DNA of 64,000 nucleotides, from contig NZ_JAGGML010000001.1 of the NCBI RefSeq assembly GCF_017875275.1, positions 2,234,501 to 2,298,500 of the forward strand, given 5' to 3'. This DNA comes from Xanthobacter flavus. GTDB lineage: Bacteria > Pseudomonadota > Alphaproteobacteria > Rhizobiales > Xanthobacteraceae. The notes below the pieces were generated by a model that saw only the letters and a list, made by a program, of their open reading frames with translations, did no database searches and had not been told where the DNA came from. Numbering within the stretch: the first letter of the stretch is position 1; every line of letters starts with the position of its first letter. A program made the translations under genes and the position numbers. Positions 22,078-31,154 of this stretch are shown one piece after another.

Positions 22078-22387
22078 TGCGCTTCGCCATGCCTCTCGGC
22101 GCGCCAGTGACCGGCCCGCCAGGTTGCCTCGATCCATCGCGCCCGCCCCGCGCGCGCTTCCGGTCCACCAGCTTATGTACGTCGAAGCTGCCGTATCGCC
22201 AGCCCCTGCGCCTACGAAGCGCACCTTTTTCGGTGAAAGCTTAAGCCACTGCGGCCCCCCGCGCCACCTCCCGCCGGAAGGATCGCCAGTGGCGTGGTCG
22301 CGTTGACCTCGGGTAGGCACTGACTTACAGTCATTCAAAACGATTAGATTTCGGCCAAAGAAGCCGAAAGTCAGGGAGAGAGACACC
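22078..22387. other. Divergent intergenic region between timA and tctC
   Basis: About 310 bp without a gene. The part near tctC is AT-rich (22310-22350) and carries two dyads: TGACT-TAC-AGTCA at 22321-22333 and TTTCGGC-N7-GCCGAAA at 22349-22369. The first could be a regulator site and the second a leader hairpin just ahead of the GGGAGAG ribosome-binding site of tctC. No two-component tctDE genes are present nearby. Confidence 0.5.
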
Positions 22388-23362
22388 ATGCGCCGGTTTC
22401 TGATGGCGGGGCTTGCCCTCGCCGCATCGACTTTTGCCGCCATTGCGCCGAACGCTGCCACGGCGGCTTACCCCGATCGCCCCATCACCCTCATCGTGCC
22501 GTGGAATGCCGGCGGCGGGACGGACGCGGTGGCGCGCATCGTCGCCTCGCTTCTTGAAAAGGATCTCGGACAGCCGATCGCTGTGGTGAACCGCACAGGC
22601 GGCCAGGGCGTGGTGGGCCATCAGGCCATCGCAGATGCGACACCGGACGGTTACACCATCGGCATCATCACCGTGGAAATCGGCATGATGCACTGGCAGG
22701 GCCTGACCCAGCTCACCGGTGCGTCCTACACCCCCCTCGCCCTGATGAACGAGGACCCCGCTGGCGTGCAGGTGCGGGCGGATGCGGCCTACAAGACGCT
22801 CGATGACCTGATCGCCGACATCAAGGCCAACCCCGGCAAGTTCAAGGCCTCCGGCACCGGTCAGGGTGGCATCTGGCACCTTGCCCTTGCCGGCATGCTC
22901 TCTTCCCTGAAGCTCGATCCGAAAAGCGTGCCTTGGGTTCCCTCCAACGGCGCGGCGCCCGGCCTTCAGGACCTGGTGGCGGGCGGCGTCCAGGTCGTCA
23001 CCTGCTCCATTCCGGAGGCGCGCTCGCTCATCGACGCCAAGCGGGTGAAAAGTCTCGCCATCATGGCGACCGAGCGCTCGAAGCTGATGCCCGACGTTCC
23101 CACCCTGAAGGAAGCCACCGGCAGCACCTGGACCATCGGCGCATGGCGCGGATTCGCCGCTCCCAAGGGCCTCGACAAGGCGGCCTCGGACAAGCTGCAG
23201 GCGGCCCTCAAGAAGGTCTACGACAGCAAGGAATACCAGGAGTTCCTCACCAATCGCGGGTTCGGCGGGCGCTATGCGGACGGGCCCGGCTTTGCCGAGT
23301 TCATGGCCAAGGCGGATGCCTCGCTCGGTGCCGTCATGAAGGAAGTCGGCCTCGCGAAATAG
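22388..23362 (+). CDS. tctC: Tripartite tricarboxylate transporter substrate-binding protein (Bug/TctC family)
   Basis: 324 residues. Signal peptide at 1-27 (FLMAGLALAASTFAAIAP...ATA), then the Bug fold: YPDRPITLIVPWNAGGGTDAVAR near the start, GGQGVVGHQAIADATPDGYTIG, a ligand-loop region, and LMPDVPTLKEATG. Bug proteins bind carboxylates or aromatic acids in the periplasm and deliver them to the TctAB permease; the ligand cannot be inferred. Good GGGAGAG ribosome-binding site. First gene of a complete tctCBA operon. Confidence 0.93.
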   Translation: MRRFLMAGLALAASTFAAIAPNAATAAYPDRPITLIVPWNAGGGTDAVARIVASLLEKDLGQPIAVVNRTGGQGVVGHQAIADATPDGYTIGIITVEIGMMHWQGLTQLTGASYTPLALMNEDPAGVQVRADAAYKTLDDLIADIKANPGKFKASGTGQGGIWHLALAGMLSSLKLDPKSVPWVPSNGAAPGLQDLVAGGVQVVTCSIPEARSLIDAKRVKSLAIMATERSKLMPDVPTLKEATGSTWTIGAWRGFAAPKGLDKAASDKLQAALKKVYDSKEYQEFLTNRGFGGRYADGPGFAEFMAKADASLGAVMKEVGLAK

Positions 23363-23425
23363 CCGCGGCTGCTCAACGCGGCGGCCCGCGCCGCCGCTCC
23401 CTTCCTGCGACGCCGGAGCCGCATC

Positions 23426-23893
23426 ATGCGCTTCAGTGACCTGATCCTCGGCCTGCTGCTGCTCGCCGGGGCTGCCATCTTGTTCTCGGCGGCATCCGGC
23501 CTGCCGCCCATACCTGGACAGGCCTACGGCGCGGATGTCTTCCCCGTGCTGACGGCCGCGGGCCTTGCGGCCTGCGGCTTCATCCTCGCGGTGGGCTCGG
23601 TCCGCGCCGGACCGTTCCCACTCGCGCAGGCGACATGGGTGCGCACGCCCGGTGCCAGCTTCAGGGCGGCGGCGACGATCGCGCTTGTCCTCGCCTACAT
23701 GGTGCTGACGCCGCTCATCGGCTTCGTCGCCACTGCGACGGTCGTCCTGACCGGCCTGTTCGTGCTCGTGCGGGTCCCGGTGGCGCAGGCGATCGGAATC
23801 GCGCTGGCGACCGCGCTTTTCACCTATTTCTCCTTCAACATGCTCCTGCGCGTACCGCTGCCGCGCGGCCTCGTGGAGGGCTTCCTGCCATGA
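23426..23893 (+). CDS. tctB: Tripartite tricarboxylate transporter small membrane subunit TctB
   Basis: 155 residues with four predicted transmembrane segments (LILGLLLLAGAAILF; VLTAAGLAACGFILAV; AATIALVLAYMVLTPLIGF; IGIALATALFTYFSFNMLL), the standard layout of TctB. Typical N-terminal feature: GLPPIPGQAYGADVFP. It lies 63 bp after tctC and its stop codon overlaps the tctA start (ATGA). Confidence 0.92.
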   Translation: MRFSDLILGLLLLAGAAILFSAASGLPPIPGQAYGADVFPVLTAAGLAACGFILAVGSVRAGPFPLAQATWVRTPGASFRAAATIALVLAYMVLTPLIGFVATATVVLTGLFVLVRVPVAQAIGIALATALFTYFSFNMLLRVPLPRGLVEGFLP

Positions 23894-25380
23894 ATGCCGT
23901 GCTCGCAGGTCTCGATCTCGTCCTTCGCTGGGACGTGATCCTCACCATTCTCGTCGCGTCCGCCTTTGGCCTCGTGGTCGGTGCCATCCCGGGCCTGACG
24001 GCGACCATGGCCATCGCCCTCCTGGTGCCGATCACCTTCTTCATGGACCCCATCCCCGCCGTGGGTGCCATGATCTCGTGTTCGGCCATGGCCATCTTTG
24101 CGGGCGACATTCCGGCAACGCTCATGCGCATGCCCGGCACGCCCGCGTCGGCCGCCTATTCCGACGAATGCTACGCCATGACCCGCAAGGGCGAAGCGGA
24201 GGTGGCGCTCGGCGCCAACGTTCTGTTCTCGGCGCTGGGCGGCCTGTTCGGCACGGCGATCCTCATCGTGTCGGCGCCGCTTCTGGCGGAGATCGCGCTC
24301 GGATTCTCCTCGTTCGAGTATTTCTGGCTGGCGCTGATGGGGCTCGCGTGCGCCATCTTCATCGGCTCGGGCTCGCCGGTGAAGGGGCTGGTGTCGCTCT
24401 TCCTCGGGCTGTTCGTGGCGCAGATCGGCATCGACAATCCGGCCGGCGTGCCGCGCTTCACCTTCGGCAACTCGAACCTGCTCGGAGGCGTGGATTTCAT
24501 CCCCGCCATGATCGGCCTGTTCGCCATGTCGGAAGTGATCCGCACCATGGCCGCCGGTGCGCCGGACTGGTCGGTGCGCCAGACTTCGCTCGGCAATCCG
24601 CTGAAGGGCTGGGGCCGGCTGATCGCCCGATACTGGCCGCAGCAGATCCGCGGCAACATCACAGGGACCGCCATCGGCATCCTGCCCGGTGCCGGCGCGG
24701 ACATTGCCGCCTGGGTGTCCTACGCCATGAGCCGGAAGTTTTCGAAGACGCCGGAGAAGTTCGGCACCGGCCATGTGGAAGGCATCATCGAGAGCACCTC
24801 CGCCAACAATGCCGCGCTGGCGGGCGCGTGGGTGCCGGCGCTGGTGTTCGGCATTCCGGGAGACAGCATCACGGCCATCGTCATAGGGGTGCTCTACCTC
24901 AAGGGCCTCAATCCGGGACCGACCCTCTTCCTGAACAATCCCGAATCCATCTACGCGGTCTTCATCATCTTCATCATCGCCAACCTCGCGATGATCCCGC
25001 TCGGTCTTGCCGCGCTGAAGGCGGGAACAGCCCTGCTGCGCTTTCCACGGCGCATCCTCATCCCGCTCATCCTGCTGTTCTGCATCGTCGGCGCCTATGC
25101 CGTGAACAACTCCGCCTATGGCGTCGTGCTGATGCTGGTGTTCGGCGTGCTCGGCTTTCTCATGGAAGAGCACGACATTCCCATCGCTCCGTGCGTGCTT
25201 GGCATCGTGCTCGGCAAGATGCTGGAGGACAGTTTCGTCACCTCCATGATCAAGGCGGACGGCAACCTCCTCGCCTTCTTCGAACGTCCCATCGCGGGCG
25301 GACTCGGCGTCCTCACGCTGCTTGTCTTCTGCCTGCCTCTCTGGGGCGCACTGAAGCGGTGGCGCGGGACCGGGGCCTGA
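23890..25380 (+). CDS. tctA: Tripartite tricarboxylate transporter large permease TctA
   Basis: 496 residues with about 11-12 hydrophobic helices. Signature stretches of TctA: GLVVGAIPGLTATMAIALLVP near the start and the repeated GAIPG-like motif in the second half (GNITGTAIGILPGAGADIAAWVSYAMSR), plus ALVFGIPGDSITAIVIGVLYLKGLNPGP. It forms the transport channel with TctB, driven by the membrane ion gradient. ATGA overlap with tctB. The operon is followed by an imperfect hairpin. Confidence 0.96.
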   Translation: MNAVLAGLDLVLRWDVILTILVASAFGLVVGAIPGLTATMAIALLVPITFFMDPIPAVGAMISCSAMAIFAGDIPATLMRMPGTPASAAYSDECYAMTRKGEAEVALGANVLFSALGGLFGTAILIVSAPLLAEIALGFSSFEYFWLALMGLACAIFIGSGSPVKGLVSLFLGLFVAQIGIDNPAGVPRFTFGNSNLLGGVDFIPAMIGLFAMSEVIRTMAAGAPDWSVRQTSLGNPLKGWGRLIARYWPQQIRGNITGTAIGILPGAGADIAAWVSYAMSRKFSKTPEKFGTGHVEGIIESTSANNAALAGAWVPALVFGIPGDSITAIVIGVLYLKGLNPGPTLFLNNPESIYAVFIIFIIANLAMIPLGLAALKAGTALLRFPRRILIPLILLFCIVGAYAVNNSAYGVVLMLVFGVLGFLMEEHDIPIAPCVLGIVLGKMLEDSFVTSMIKADGNLLAFFERPIAGGLGVLTLLVFCLPLWGALKRWRGTGA

Positions 25381-25388
25381 GGCATCCG

Positions 25389-25440
25389 GGAACCGCACCG
25401 GCGCCGCTGCGCTTGAGGTCCTGCCGGTGCGTGCGGTTCC
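25389..25440 (+). terminator. Possible hairpin terminator after tctCBA
   Basis: GGAACCGCACCGGC (25389-25402) pairs with GCCGGTGCGTGCGGTTCC (25423-25440) apart from a 4-nt bulge. There is no T run, so a terminator role is uncertain. Confidence 0.45.
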
Positions 25441-25501
25441 GGCGCGCTTGCGTCCCGGACACGCTTGGCGCAGTAAAAGCTCTCTACCATCGGACTCATC
25501 A

Positions 25502-26443
25502 ATGGCTCCCACTGTCCTGCTAGCGGATATCGGCGGCACAACCACCCGGGTCGCCCGGGCCGGCGCCGACGGCATCCCGTTCGATGTCCGGCTCGAAGCC
25601 AACGATTCCTACGCCTCCCTCGAGGACCTGCTGGGCACCTATCTGGCGTCCGTCAGCGGCGCCGCCCCTACCTGCGGCGCGCTGGCCGTGGCTGGCCCCA
25701 TCGACGGCGACGACGTGCGGCTCACCAACCGCAACTGGCGCTTCTCGACACAAAAGCTCGCGGCCGGCCTCTCGTTCCAGCGGCTGACGGTGCTCAACGA
25801 CTTCGAGGCCTTCGCCCACGGCCTGCCGCTGCTCACCCGCGACGACCTTCTGGAGGTCGGCACCGGCCGCGCCGTCGCCGGCGCGCCCATGCTGCTGTCC
25901 GGTCCGGGCACCGGGCTCGGAACCGCGATTATCCTGCCCCGCGAGGCAGGCTATGAGGTGCTGGCAAGCGAGGCCGGCCACATGCGGCTCGGCGCGGTGA
26001 CCACCGACGAGGCCCGTATCGTCGCCCATCTGGTGCGCGATCTCGGCCCGGTGTCGGTCGAGCATGTGCTCTCCGGTCCCGGACTGGTGCGGCTGCATCG
26101 CATTCTCTCCGGTGAGAGCCTGTCCTCCCACGCCATCATCAAGGCGGCGCTGGACGGTCAGAGGCAGGAGAAGGAGAGCTGCCACATCTTCCTGCGCCTG
26201 CTCGGCCGGGTGCTGGGCGATCTGGCCCTCGCCATCGATGCCAAGGGCGGTGTCTTCGTCGGCGGCGGCGTGGGCCGGGCCATGGCGCACCTGTTCGCCG
26301 AAAGCCCCTTCCGCACCGCGTTCGAGGAGCACCCGCCCTACCACGACCGCCTCGCGCAGATTCCCATCAACGTGGTGATGCACGCCACGCCGGGCCTCGT
26401 CGGCATCGGCGAGATCGGCCGCCGCCTGCTGGTGGAGTGCTGA
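25502..26443 (+). CDS. glk: Glucokinase (ROK-independent Glk family)
   Basis: 313 residues. ATP-dependent phosphorylation of glucose to glucose 6-phosphate. Motifs: phosphate-1 loop LLADIGGTTTRVA, LAVAGPIDGDDVRLTNRNW, catalytic D100 in LTVLNDFEAFAHGLP, GPGTGLGTAIIL, EAGHMRLG, and GGVFVGGGVGRA. The length and order match E. coli-type Glk. The ATG at 25502 begins the family region directly; the frame is open upstream to 25427. It is monocistronic and convergent with the LysR gene. Confidence 0.94.
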   Translation: MAPTVLLADIGGTTTRVARAGADGIPFDVRLEANDSYASLEDLLGTYLASVSGAAPTCGALAVAGPIDGDDVRLTNRNWRFSTQKLAAGLSFQRLTVLNDFEAFAHGLPLLTRDDLLEVGTGRAVAGAPMLLSGPGTGLGTAIILPREAGYEVLASEAGHMRLGAVTTDEARIVAHLVRDLGPVSVEHVLSGPGLVRLHRILSGESLSSHAIIKAALDGQRQEKESCHIFLRLLGRVLGDLALAIDAKGGVFVGGGVGRAMAHLFAESPFRTAFEEHPPYHDRLAQIPINVVMHATPGLVGIGEIGRRLLVEC

Positions 26444-26458
26444 CCGAAGGGTGGACGG

Positions 26459-27316
26459 TCAGGCGGCGGCGCGGGCTTCCCGGCCGCAGAAGGCAGCGAT
26501 GAGATCGGCCAGCTCCCGCGCGGCGGAACAGGCGTTGCTCGCGGCCCGCAGGGCGAGTTCCGTGGGCGGGATGGGCGGCCAGAGATCGGACGACGGCAAT
26601 TCCCGCAGCCGGGAATTGAGGGCCAGGTCGCTCAGGACCGTCACGCCCAGACCTCCGGCGAGGGCTGCCTCGATGCCGATCAGGCTCGGGCATTCATAGG
26701 CGATGCGCCACGGGCGGCCCGCCTTCTCGAGGGCGTGGACCGCCCGATTGCGATAAAGGCAACCCTGCCGGAACGCGGCAAGGCTCGCCACGTCCTCGTC
26801 CGGCGTGAAGCCGGCCCCACAGACCCACACCAGCCGCTCCGGCCAGGCCGCGACAGCGGGACCGGAGCCCGGCTCGCGCTTGAGCAGCACCACATCGAGT
26901 TCCCCGCGCGCAAAGCCGGCGTCGAGGTCGCAGCTCAGCCCGCATTCCACCGCCAGCCGGACCCCGGGGCGCGTGCGGGCGAACTCCGCCACCACGGACG
27001 TCAGGGCCGCCAAAGCGAAATCGTCGGGAATGCCCAGCCGCACCACCCGCGCGGGGGCGACGCCCGACAAGGCGGCCCGCGCCTCCGCACCGAGCGCGAG
27101 AATGCGCCGCGCGTAGCCGAGCAGGCGCTCGCCTTCGGCCGTGAGGCTGACGCCCCGGGCGTCCCGGATCAGAAGCTGGTGGCCGAGCTGGTCTTCCAGC
27201 CGGCGCACCTGCTGGCTGACCGTGGACTGGGTGCGATGGACGCGCTCGCCGGCCCGCGTGAAGCCGCCCGCGTCCACCACGGAGACGAAGGCTTTCAGAA
27301 GATCCATATCCAGCAT
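26459..27316 (-). CDS. LysR family transcriptional regulator
   Basis: 285 residues. N-terminal winged helix at about 3-62 (LLKAFVSVVDAGGFTRAGERVHRTQSTVSQQVRRLEDQLG is spread across this part), then a substrate-binding domain with the usual RLGIPDDFAL start near residue 92. The GxTxA motif found in many relatives is GGFTRAGE here. It is divergent from an EamA exporter gene across a 97-bp AT-rich gap with a T-N11-A dyad, so it probably controls that exporter and itself. The effector is unknown. Confidence 0.93.
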   Translation of the reverse strand: MLDMDLLKAFVSVVDAGGFTRAGERVHRTQSTVSQQVRRLEDQLGHQLLIRDARGVSLTAEGERLLGYARRILALGAEARAALSGVAPARVVRLGIPDDFALAALTSVVAEFARTRPGVRLAVECGLSCDLDAGFARGELDVVLLKREPGSGPAVAAWPERLVWVCGAGFTPDEDVASLAAFRQGCLYRNRAVHALEKAGRPWRIAYECPSLIGIEAALAGGLGVTVLSDLALNSRLRELPSSDLWPPIPPTELALRAASNACSAARELADLIAAFCGREARAAA

Positions 27317-27335
27317 GGCGCACCGGCATCATTCG

Positions 27336-27352
27336 ATTATCCACTAGCCAAT
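27336..27352. promoter_or_regulatory. Candidate LysR-type operator
   Basis: ATT-N11-AAT dyad, the T-N11-A pattern bound by LysR regulators, centred in the short AT-rich gap between the divergent lysR-type and EamA genes. Confidence 0.5.
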
Positions 27353-27413
27353 ATCAAATCATTCAATTTTTCAATATGCCGCGTGCGTGCTTCTCTGCGG
27401 TTCAGGAGATGTC

Positions 27414-28343
27414 ATGACCGCCACGCCCCTTCCCATTGCCGCCACCACCCGCCGGACAGACGCGCTGCTGCCGCTGTTCATCGCGGCGTTCTGCATCATC
27501 TGGAGCTCGGCCTTCGCCGTGGCGAAGGTGGCGCTGGCGGATTGCCCGCCCCTGCTGCTGCTGTCCGCGCGCTTTCTGGTGGCCGGGCTGGTCGTGCTCG
27601 GCGGCTGCGCGCTGCTCCTGCCCGCCAGCCATTTCCGCCGGCTGGATCTGCGCGATGTCGCGGCGCTGTCGGCGATGGGGATTCTCAACAATGCGGTCTA
27701 CCTGGGCCTCAGCTACGTGGGCATGACCCATGTGTCGTCCGGCTTCACCGCCGTCCTGGTCTCCGCCAATCCGCTGCTGACGGCGCTCGGCGCAGCGGTG
27801 CTGCTGGGCGAGCGGCTGACGGGGCGCAAACTGCTCGGGCTCGTCCTGGGCATGATCGGCGTGGCCATCGTGGTCCGCTCGCGGATCGTCTCCGGGCATG
27901 AGGATCCGCTCGGCACCGCCTATGTGGTCGGGGCCCTGATGGCGCTCACCGCCGCGACGCTCATGTTCAAGAAGGTACGCACCTCGGCATCCCTGTTCGT
28001 CGGCAGCGGCATCCAGTCTTTGGCGGGCGGGATTGCGCTGCTGCCGGTGGCGCTGTGGCGGGAGGACGTGGCGTCCATCCACCCCACGCTGTCGCTCGGC
28101 CTCTCTTTCGCCTGGCTGACGCTGGCGGGCTCGGTGGGCGCGTTCAGCCTGTGGTTCTTCATCCTCGGCCGCACCAGCGCCACCCGCGCGAGCGCCCTGC
28201 ACTTCCTGATGCCGCCGCTCGGCCTCATGTTCGGCTGGCTGCTGCTGGGCGAGCCGGTGCCGCCGCTTGATCTCGTCGGCATCGTGCCCATTGCCCTGGG
28301 CATCCGCCTCGTCACCACGGCGCCGTCGCCTCAGAAACGGTAA
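27414..28343 (+). CDS. EamA/DMT family exporter
   Basis: 309 residues with ten predicted transmembrane helices and two EamA repeats (FCIIWSSAFAVAKVALADCPP at the first; LLGERLTGRKLLGLVLGMIGVAIVV at its end). Good ribosome-binding site CAGGAGATGTC. Divergent from the LysR gene, which suggests regulated export of an amino acid or other metabolite; many lysR-rhaT/eamA pairs have this layout. Its 3' end overlaps the end of the convergent outer-membrane-like gene by 13 bp. Confidence 0.9.
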   Translation: MTATPLPIAATTRRTDALLPLFIAAFCIIWSSAFAVAKVALADCPPLLLLSARFLVAGLVVLGGCALLLPASHFRRLDLRDVAALSAMGILNNAVYLGLSYVGMTHVSSGFTAVLVSANPLLTALGAAVLLGERLTGRKLLGLVLGMIGVAIVVRSRIVSGHEDPLGTAYVVGALMALTAATLMFKKVRTSASLFVGSGIQSLAGGIALLPVALWREDVASIHPTLSLGLSFAWLTLAGSVGAFSLWFFILGRTSATRASALHFLMPPLGLMFGWLLLGEPVPPLDLVGIVPIALGIRLVTTAPSPQKR

Positions 28344-29245
28344 TAGGCGGCGAGGACCAGCCCGTTCTCCTGCGGCGCATTGCGGGCGAAGACCGTGCCG
28401 ACCACGGACAGCTGCACGGTGATGGCCGCCGAGAGATCGTAGGCCGCGCCCATCTGGAGCTTGTAATACTCGTAGGAGTCGCCGAAGTACGGGCCGGTCC
28501 CCGCCCCTTCCGAGATCACGCTGAACGACTGGGCGAGGAGTTGCCAGCGCTCCACGACGCGCCAGCCCAGCGTGAGGTCGAGATGGAGCTCGTCCGGCGG
28601 CGGGCCGAAGCGCATGCGCTGGGCGAGCTGAACGTCGAGGAAGGCCGGCTTGCCGAACAGGGTGAACGCCACGCCATAGAGCAGGCGGAGGTCGAGCTCG
28701 GGATCCTCATAGCCCACGGCGGCGGCGCTCTGGGAATTGCCGGTACCCGAAAAGCGGCCCACCACCTGCGCCGACACCACGCTCGCCGCATCGCGCCACA
28801 GCCGCACCCGGGCGCCGAGGTCCTGATAGCCCGGCCCGGCATAGGAAGATGGTGACGGGTCGGCGAACGAGACGTTCAGGAATTGCGGCGCCGCGAGCAG
28901 GGTCAGCCAATCCGTGGCGCCATATTCGAAGACGAGGGTGACCTCCACCTTGTCATAGGGGCGGCTGGCGTAGAGATCGTAGGTGGGTCCGAACTCGGTC
29001 GCGGAATAGGTGGCCGAGCCTTGCAGGATGACCTGCCCGTGCCCCTCCTCCTGCGTCCAGGCACCGCCACGCGCCGACGGCGCACCGGCCAGCAGAAGCA
29101 AGGCGAACAGCACCAGCGCCGAGCCGAACCCGGGCCAATTCAGCGCCGTTCCGGCAAGATGGATTTTTCCGCGCAAGAGTCCCCAGGCGACAAGACATGC
29201 CCGCCCGGCAACGATCCGCCGCCTGAGATGATCCCCCATCCGCAT
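28331..29245 (-). CDS. Probable outer-membrane beta-barrel protein, unknown function
   Basis: 304 residues. I do not recognise a named family with certainty. An N-terminal hydrophobic stretch (FGSALVLFALLLLAGAPSARG, about residues 40-61) looks like a signal peptide after an unusually long start; an internal start is possible. The mature part alternates polar and apolar residues with many aromatic-ended strands (ATYSATEFGPTYDLY, VTLVFEYGATDWLTLLAAP, VVGRFSG, KLQMGAAYDLS) and ends in YYRF, a C-terminal Phe typical of outer-membrane barrels. It may resemble the MetA-pathway phenol degradation barrel family. Confidence 0.65.
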   Translation of the reverse strand: MRMGDHLRRRIVAGRACLVAWGLLRGKIHLAGTALNWPGFGSALVLFALLLLAGAPSARGGAWTQEEGHGQVILQGSATYSATEFGPTYDLYASRPYDKVEVTLVFEYGATDWLTLLAAPQFLNVSFADPSPSSYAGPGYQDLGARVRLWRDAASVVSAQVVGRFSGTGNSQSAAAVGYEDPELDLRLLYGVAFTLFGKPAFLDVQLAQRMRFGPPPDELHLDLTLGWRVVERWQLLAQSFSVISEGAGTGPYFGDSYEYYKLQMGAAYDLSAAITVQLSVVGTVFARNAPQENGLVLAAYYRF

Positions 29246-29438
29246 GCCCCGACCCCATGCGGGTTGAAACTATACCTTAACGCAGCCGCAAGGGTATGCC
29301 TGACGTAAAGTGACCTTGCGTAAATTTCATCCAGCCTCGTCTTGCCGCCCCTTCGCGAACCCACCATATTGACGGCGAACGCGCAGGTCCGGCCTCGGCC
29401 GGTCTTGGGCGTTTGAGATTTCTTCAAGGGGAACGACG

Positions 29439-30227
29439 ATGTCCGATTATGATCGCAACGTCGCCGGGCGTTGGAACCCGTCGGTGGCACGCTCGCAGGC
29501 CGCGATCGACCAGGGGCTGCGGACGTACATGCTCAGCGTGTACAACTACATGGCACTGGGCCTTGCCATCACGGGCGCGGCCGCGCTCGGCATTTACATG
29601 CTCTCGGTGACCACCGACCCGGCATTGGCCGCGGGGCGGATCGCTGGCGGCATCATGCTGACGCAGTTCGGCTACGCGCTGTTCGTGAGCCCGCTGAAGT
29701 GGGTGGTGATGCTCGCGCCTCTGGCGGCGGTCTTTTTCCTGAGCTTCCGCATCGAGCGCATGAGCGTCTCGGCCGCGCAGATCACGTTCTGGGTCTATGC
29801 GGCTCTGGTGGGCGTATCGCTCTCCACGATCTTCCTCGTGTACACCCACGAGAGCATCGTGCGGGTGTTCTTCATCACCGCGGCCTCGTTCGGAGCGCTG
29901 AGCCTCTACGGCTACACCACGCAGCGTGACCTCTCCGGCATGGGATCCTTCCTGATGATGGGCCTCTTCGGCATCATCATCGCGTCGGTGGTGAATATCT
30001 TCCTCGGCTCCTCGATGCTGCAGTTCATCGTGTCGGTCGTGGGCGTGCTGGTGTTCGCGGGCCTCACCGCCTACGACACCCAGCGCATCAAGGAGATGTA
30101 TTTCGCCGGCGACGACGTCGCCGTGGCGGGCAAGAAGGCCATCATGGGCGCGCTCGCGCTCTACCTGGACTTCATCAACATGTTCATGATGCTGCTCCAG
30201 CTCTTCGGCGGCCGCAACAACGAGTGA
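29439..30227 (+). CDS. Bax inhibitor-1/YccA family membrane protein
   Basis: 262 residues with seven predicted transmembrane helices and the BI-1 family ending, where GLTAYDTQRIKEMYFAGDD carries the conserved Asp involved in pH-sensing in bacterial homologues. Bacterial members are inner-membrane proteins; some act as calcium leak channels and YccA interacts with FtsH. It is preceded by a 193-bp gap after the divergent outer-membrane-like gene, has an AAGGGG ribosome-binding site, and is followed by an intrinsic terminator. Confidence 0.93.
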   Translation: MSDYDRNVAGRWNPSVARSQAAIDQGLRTYMLSVYNYMALGLAITGAAALGIYMLSVTTDPALAAGRIAGGIMLTQFGYALFVSPLKWVVMLAPLAAVFFLSFRIERMSVSAAQITFWVYAALVGVSLSTIFLVYTHESIVRVFFITAASFGALSLYGYTTQRDLSGMGSFLMMGLFGIIIASVVNIFLGSSMLQFIVSVVGVLVFAGLTAYDTQRIKEMYFAGDDVAVAGKKAIMGALALYLDFINMFMMLLQLFGGRNNE

Positions 30228-30258
30228 CGGCAGTCTGACAGGACCGGCCAGCAACGAG

Positions 30259-30288
30259 AAGGCCCCGGCACTGCCGGGGCCTTTTTTT
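30259..30288 (+). terminator. Rho-independent terminator after the BI-1 gene
   Basis: Perfect 11-bp stem AAGGCCCCGGC (30259-30269) / GCCGGGGCCTT (30273-30283), 3-nt loop, followed by a run of T to 30288. Confidence 0.93.
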
Positions 30289-30314
30289 GTTGGAAACGCA
30301 GAGAGAAAAGGCCT

Positions 30315-31073
30315 TCAGCCGCGGCCGATGAAGGGCATCTTGGTGGCCATCACCGTCATGAACTGCACGTTGGCATCCAGCGGCAGGCTGGCCATGTAGA
30401 CGACGGCGCTCGCCACATGCGCCACATCCATCACCGGCTCCACCTTGATGGAGAGGTCGGCCTGCGGCACGCCCGCCTTCATCTTCTGCGCCATCGGCGT
30501 GTCGGCATTGCCGATGTCGATCTGCCCGCAGGCGATGTCATAGGCCCGCCCGTCCAGCGAGGTGGACTTGGTGAGGCCTGTGATGGCGTGCTTGGTGGAG
30601 GTGTAGGGCGCCGAGAACGGCCGTGGCGCGGTCGCCGAGATGGACCCGTTGTTGATGATGCGCCCGCCCCGCGGCTCCTGCGCCTTCATCACGCGGAACG
30701 CCTCCTGCGTGCAAAGGAACGGGCCGGTGAGATTGGTGGCGACCACCTGCTGCCATTGGGCGAAGGTGAGGTCTTCCAGCGGGATGGCCGGGGCGCCGGT
30801 GCCGGCGTTGTTGAACAGGAGGTCGACCCGCCCGAATTTTTCGACGGTGGCGGCGAAAAGCGCATGCACGGATTCAGGGTCCGTCACATCGGTCGTGACG
30901 GCCAGATGCGGCGCGCCGCCGAGGGCGGCCCCGGTTTCTTCGAGTGCATCCATGCGGCGCCCGGCGAGGGTGACGGCATAGCCGGCTTCCCCCAAGGCCA
31001 CGGCGACCGCCCGTCCGACGCCCGACCCGGCGCCGGTTACGATGGCGACCTTTCTTCCTGCCTTGCTCATCAT
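30315..31073 (-). CDS. Short-chain dehydrogenase/reductase
   Basis: 252 residues. Classical SDR: cofactor motif TGAGSGVG (13-20), NNAG (88-91), catalytic Ser144, Tyr157 and Lys161. The residue after the second beta strand (AGRR) suggests NADP preference. It is a cytoplasmic oxidoreductase of unknown substrate. The second codon is also ATG (31070), so either may start translation. It is separate from ribA, whose stop lies 82 bp upstream on the same strand. Confidence 0.92.
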   Translation of the reverse strand: MMSKAGRKVAIVTGAGSGVGRAVAVALGEAGYAVTLAGRRMDALEETGAALGGAPHLAVTTDVTDPESVHALFAATVEKFGRVDLLFNNAGTGAPAIPLEDLTFAQWQQVVATNLTGPFLCTQEAFRVMKAQEPRGGRIINNGSISATAPRPFSAPYTSTKHAITGLTKSTSLDGRAYDIACGQIDIGNADTPMAQKMKAGVPQADLSIKVEPVMDVAHVASAVVYMASLPLDANVQFMTVMATKMPFIGRG

Positions 31074-31154
31074 GTCCTCCCGGTTTTATCCGGGCGGTTC
31101 TAAATCGTTTTGAAGCCGGTCGACAAGGACGTTTGAACGGGTCGTGTGCCGGTC

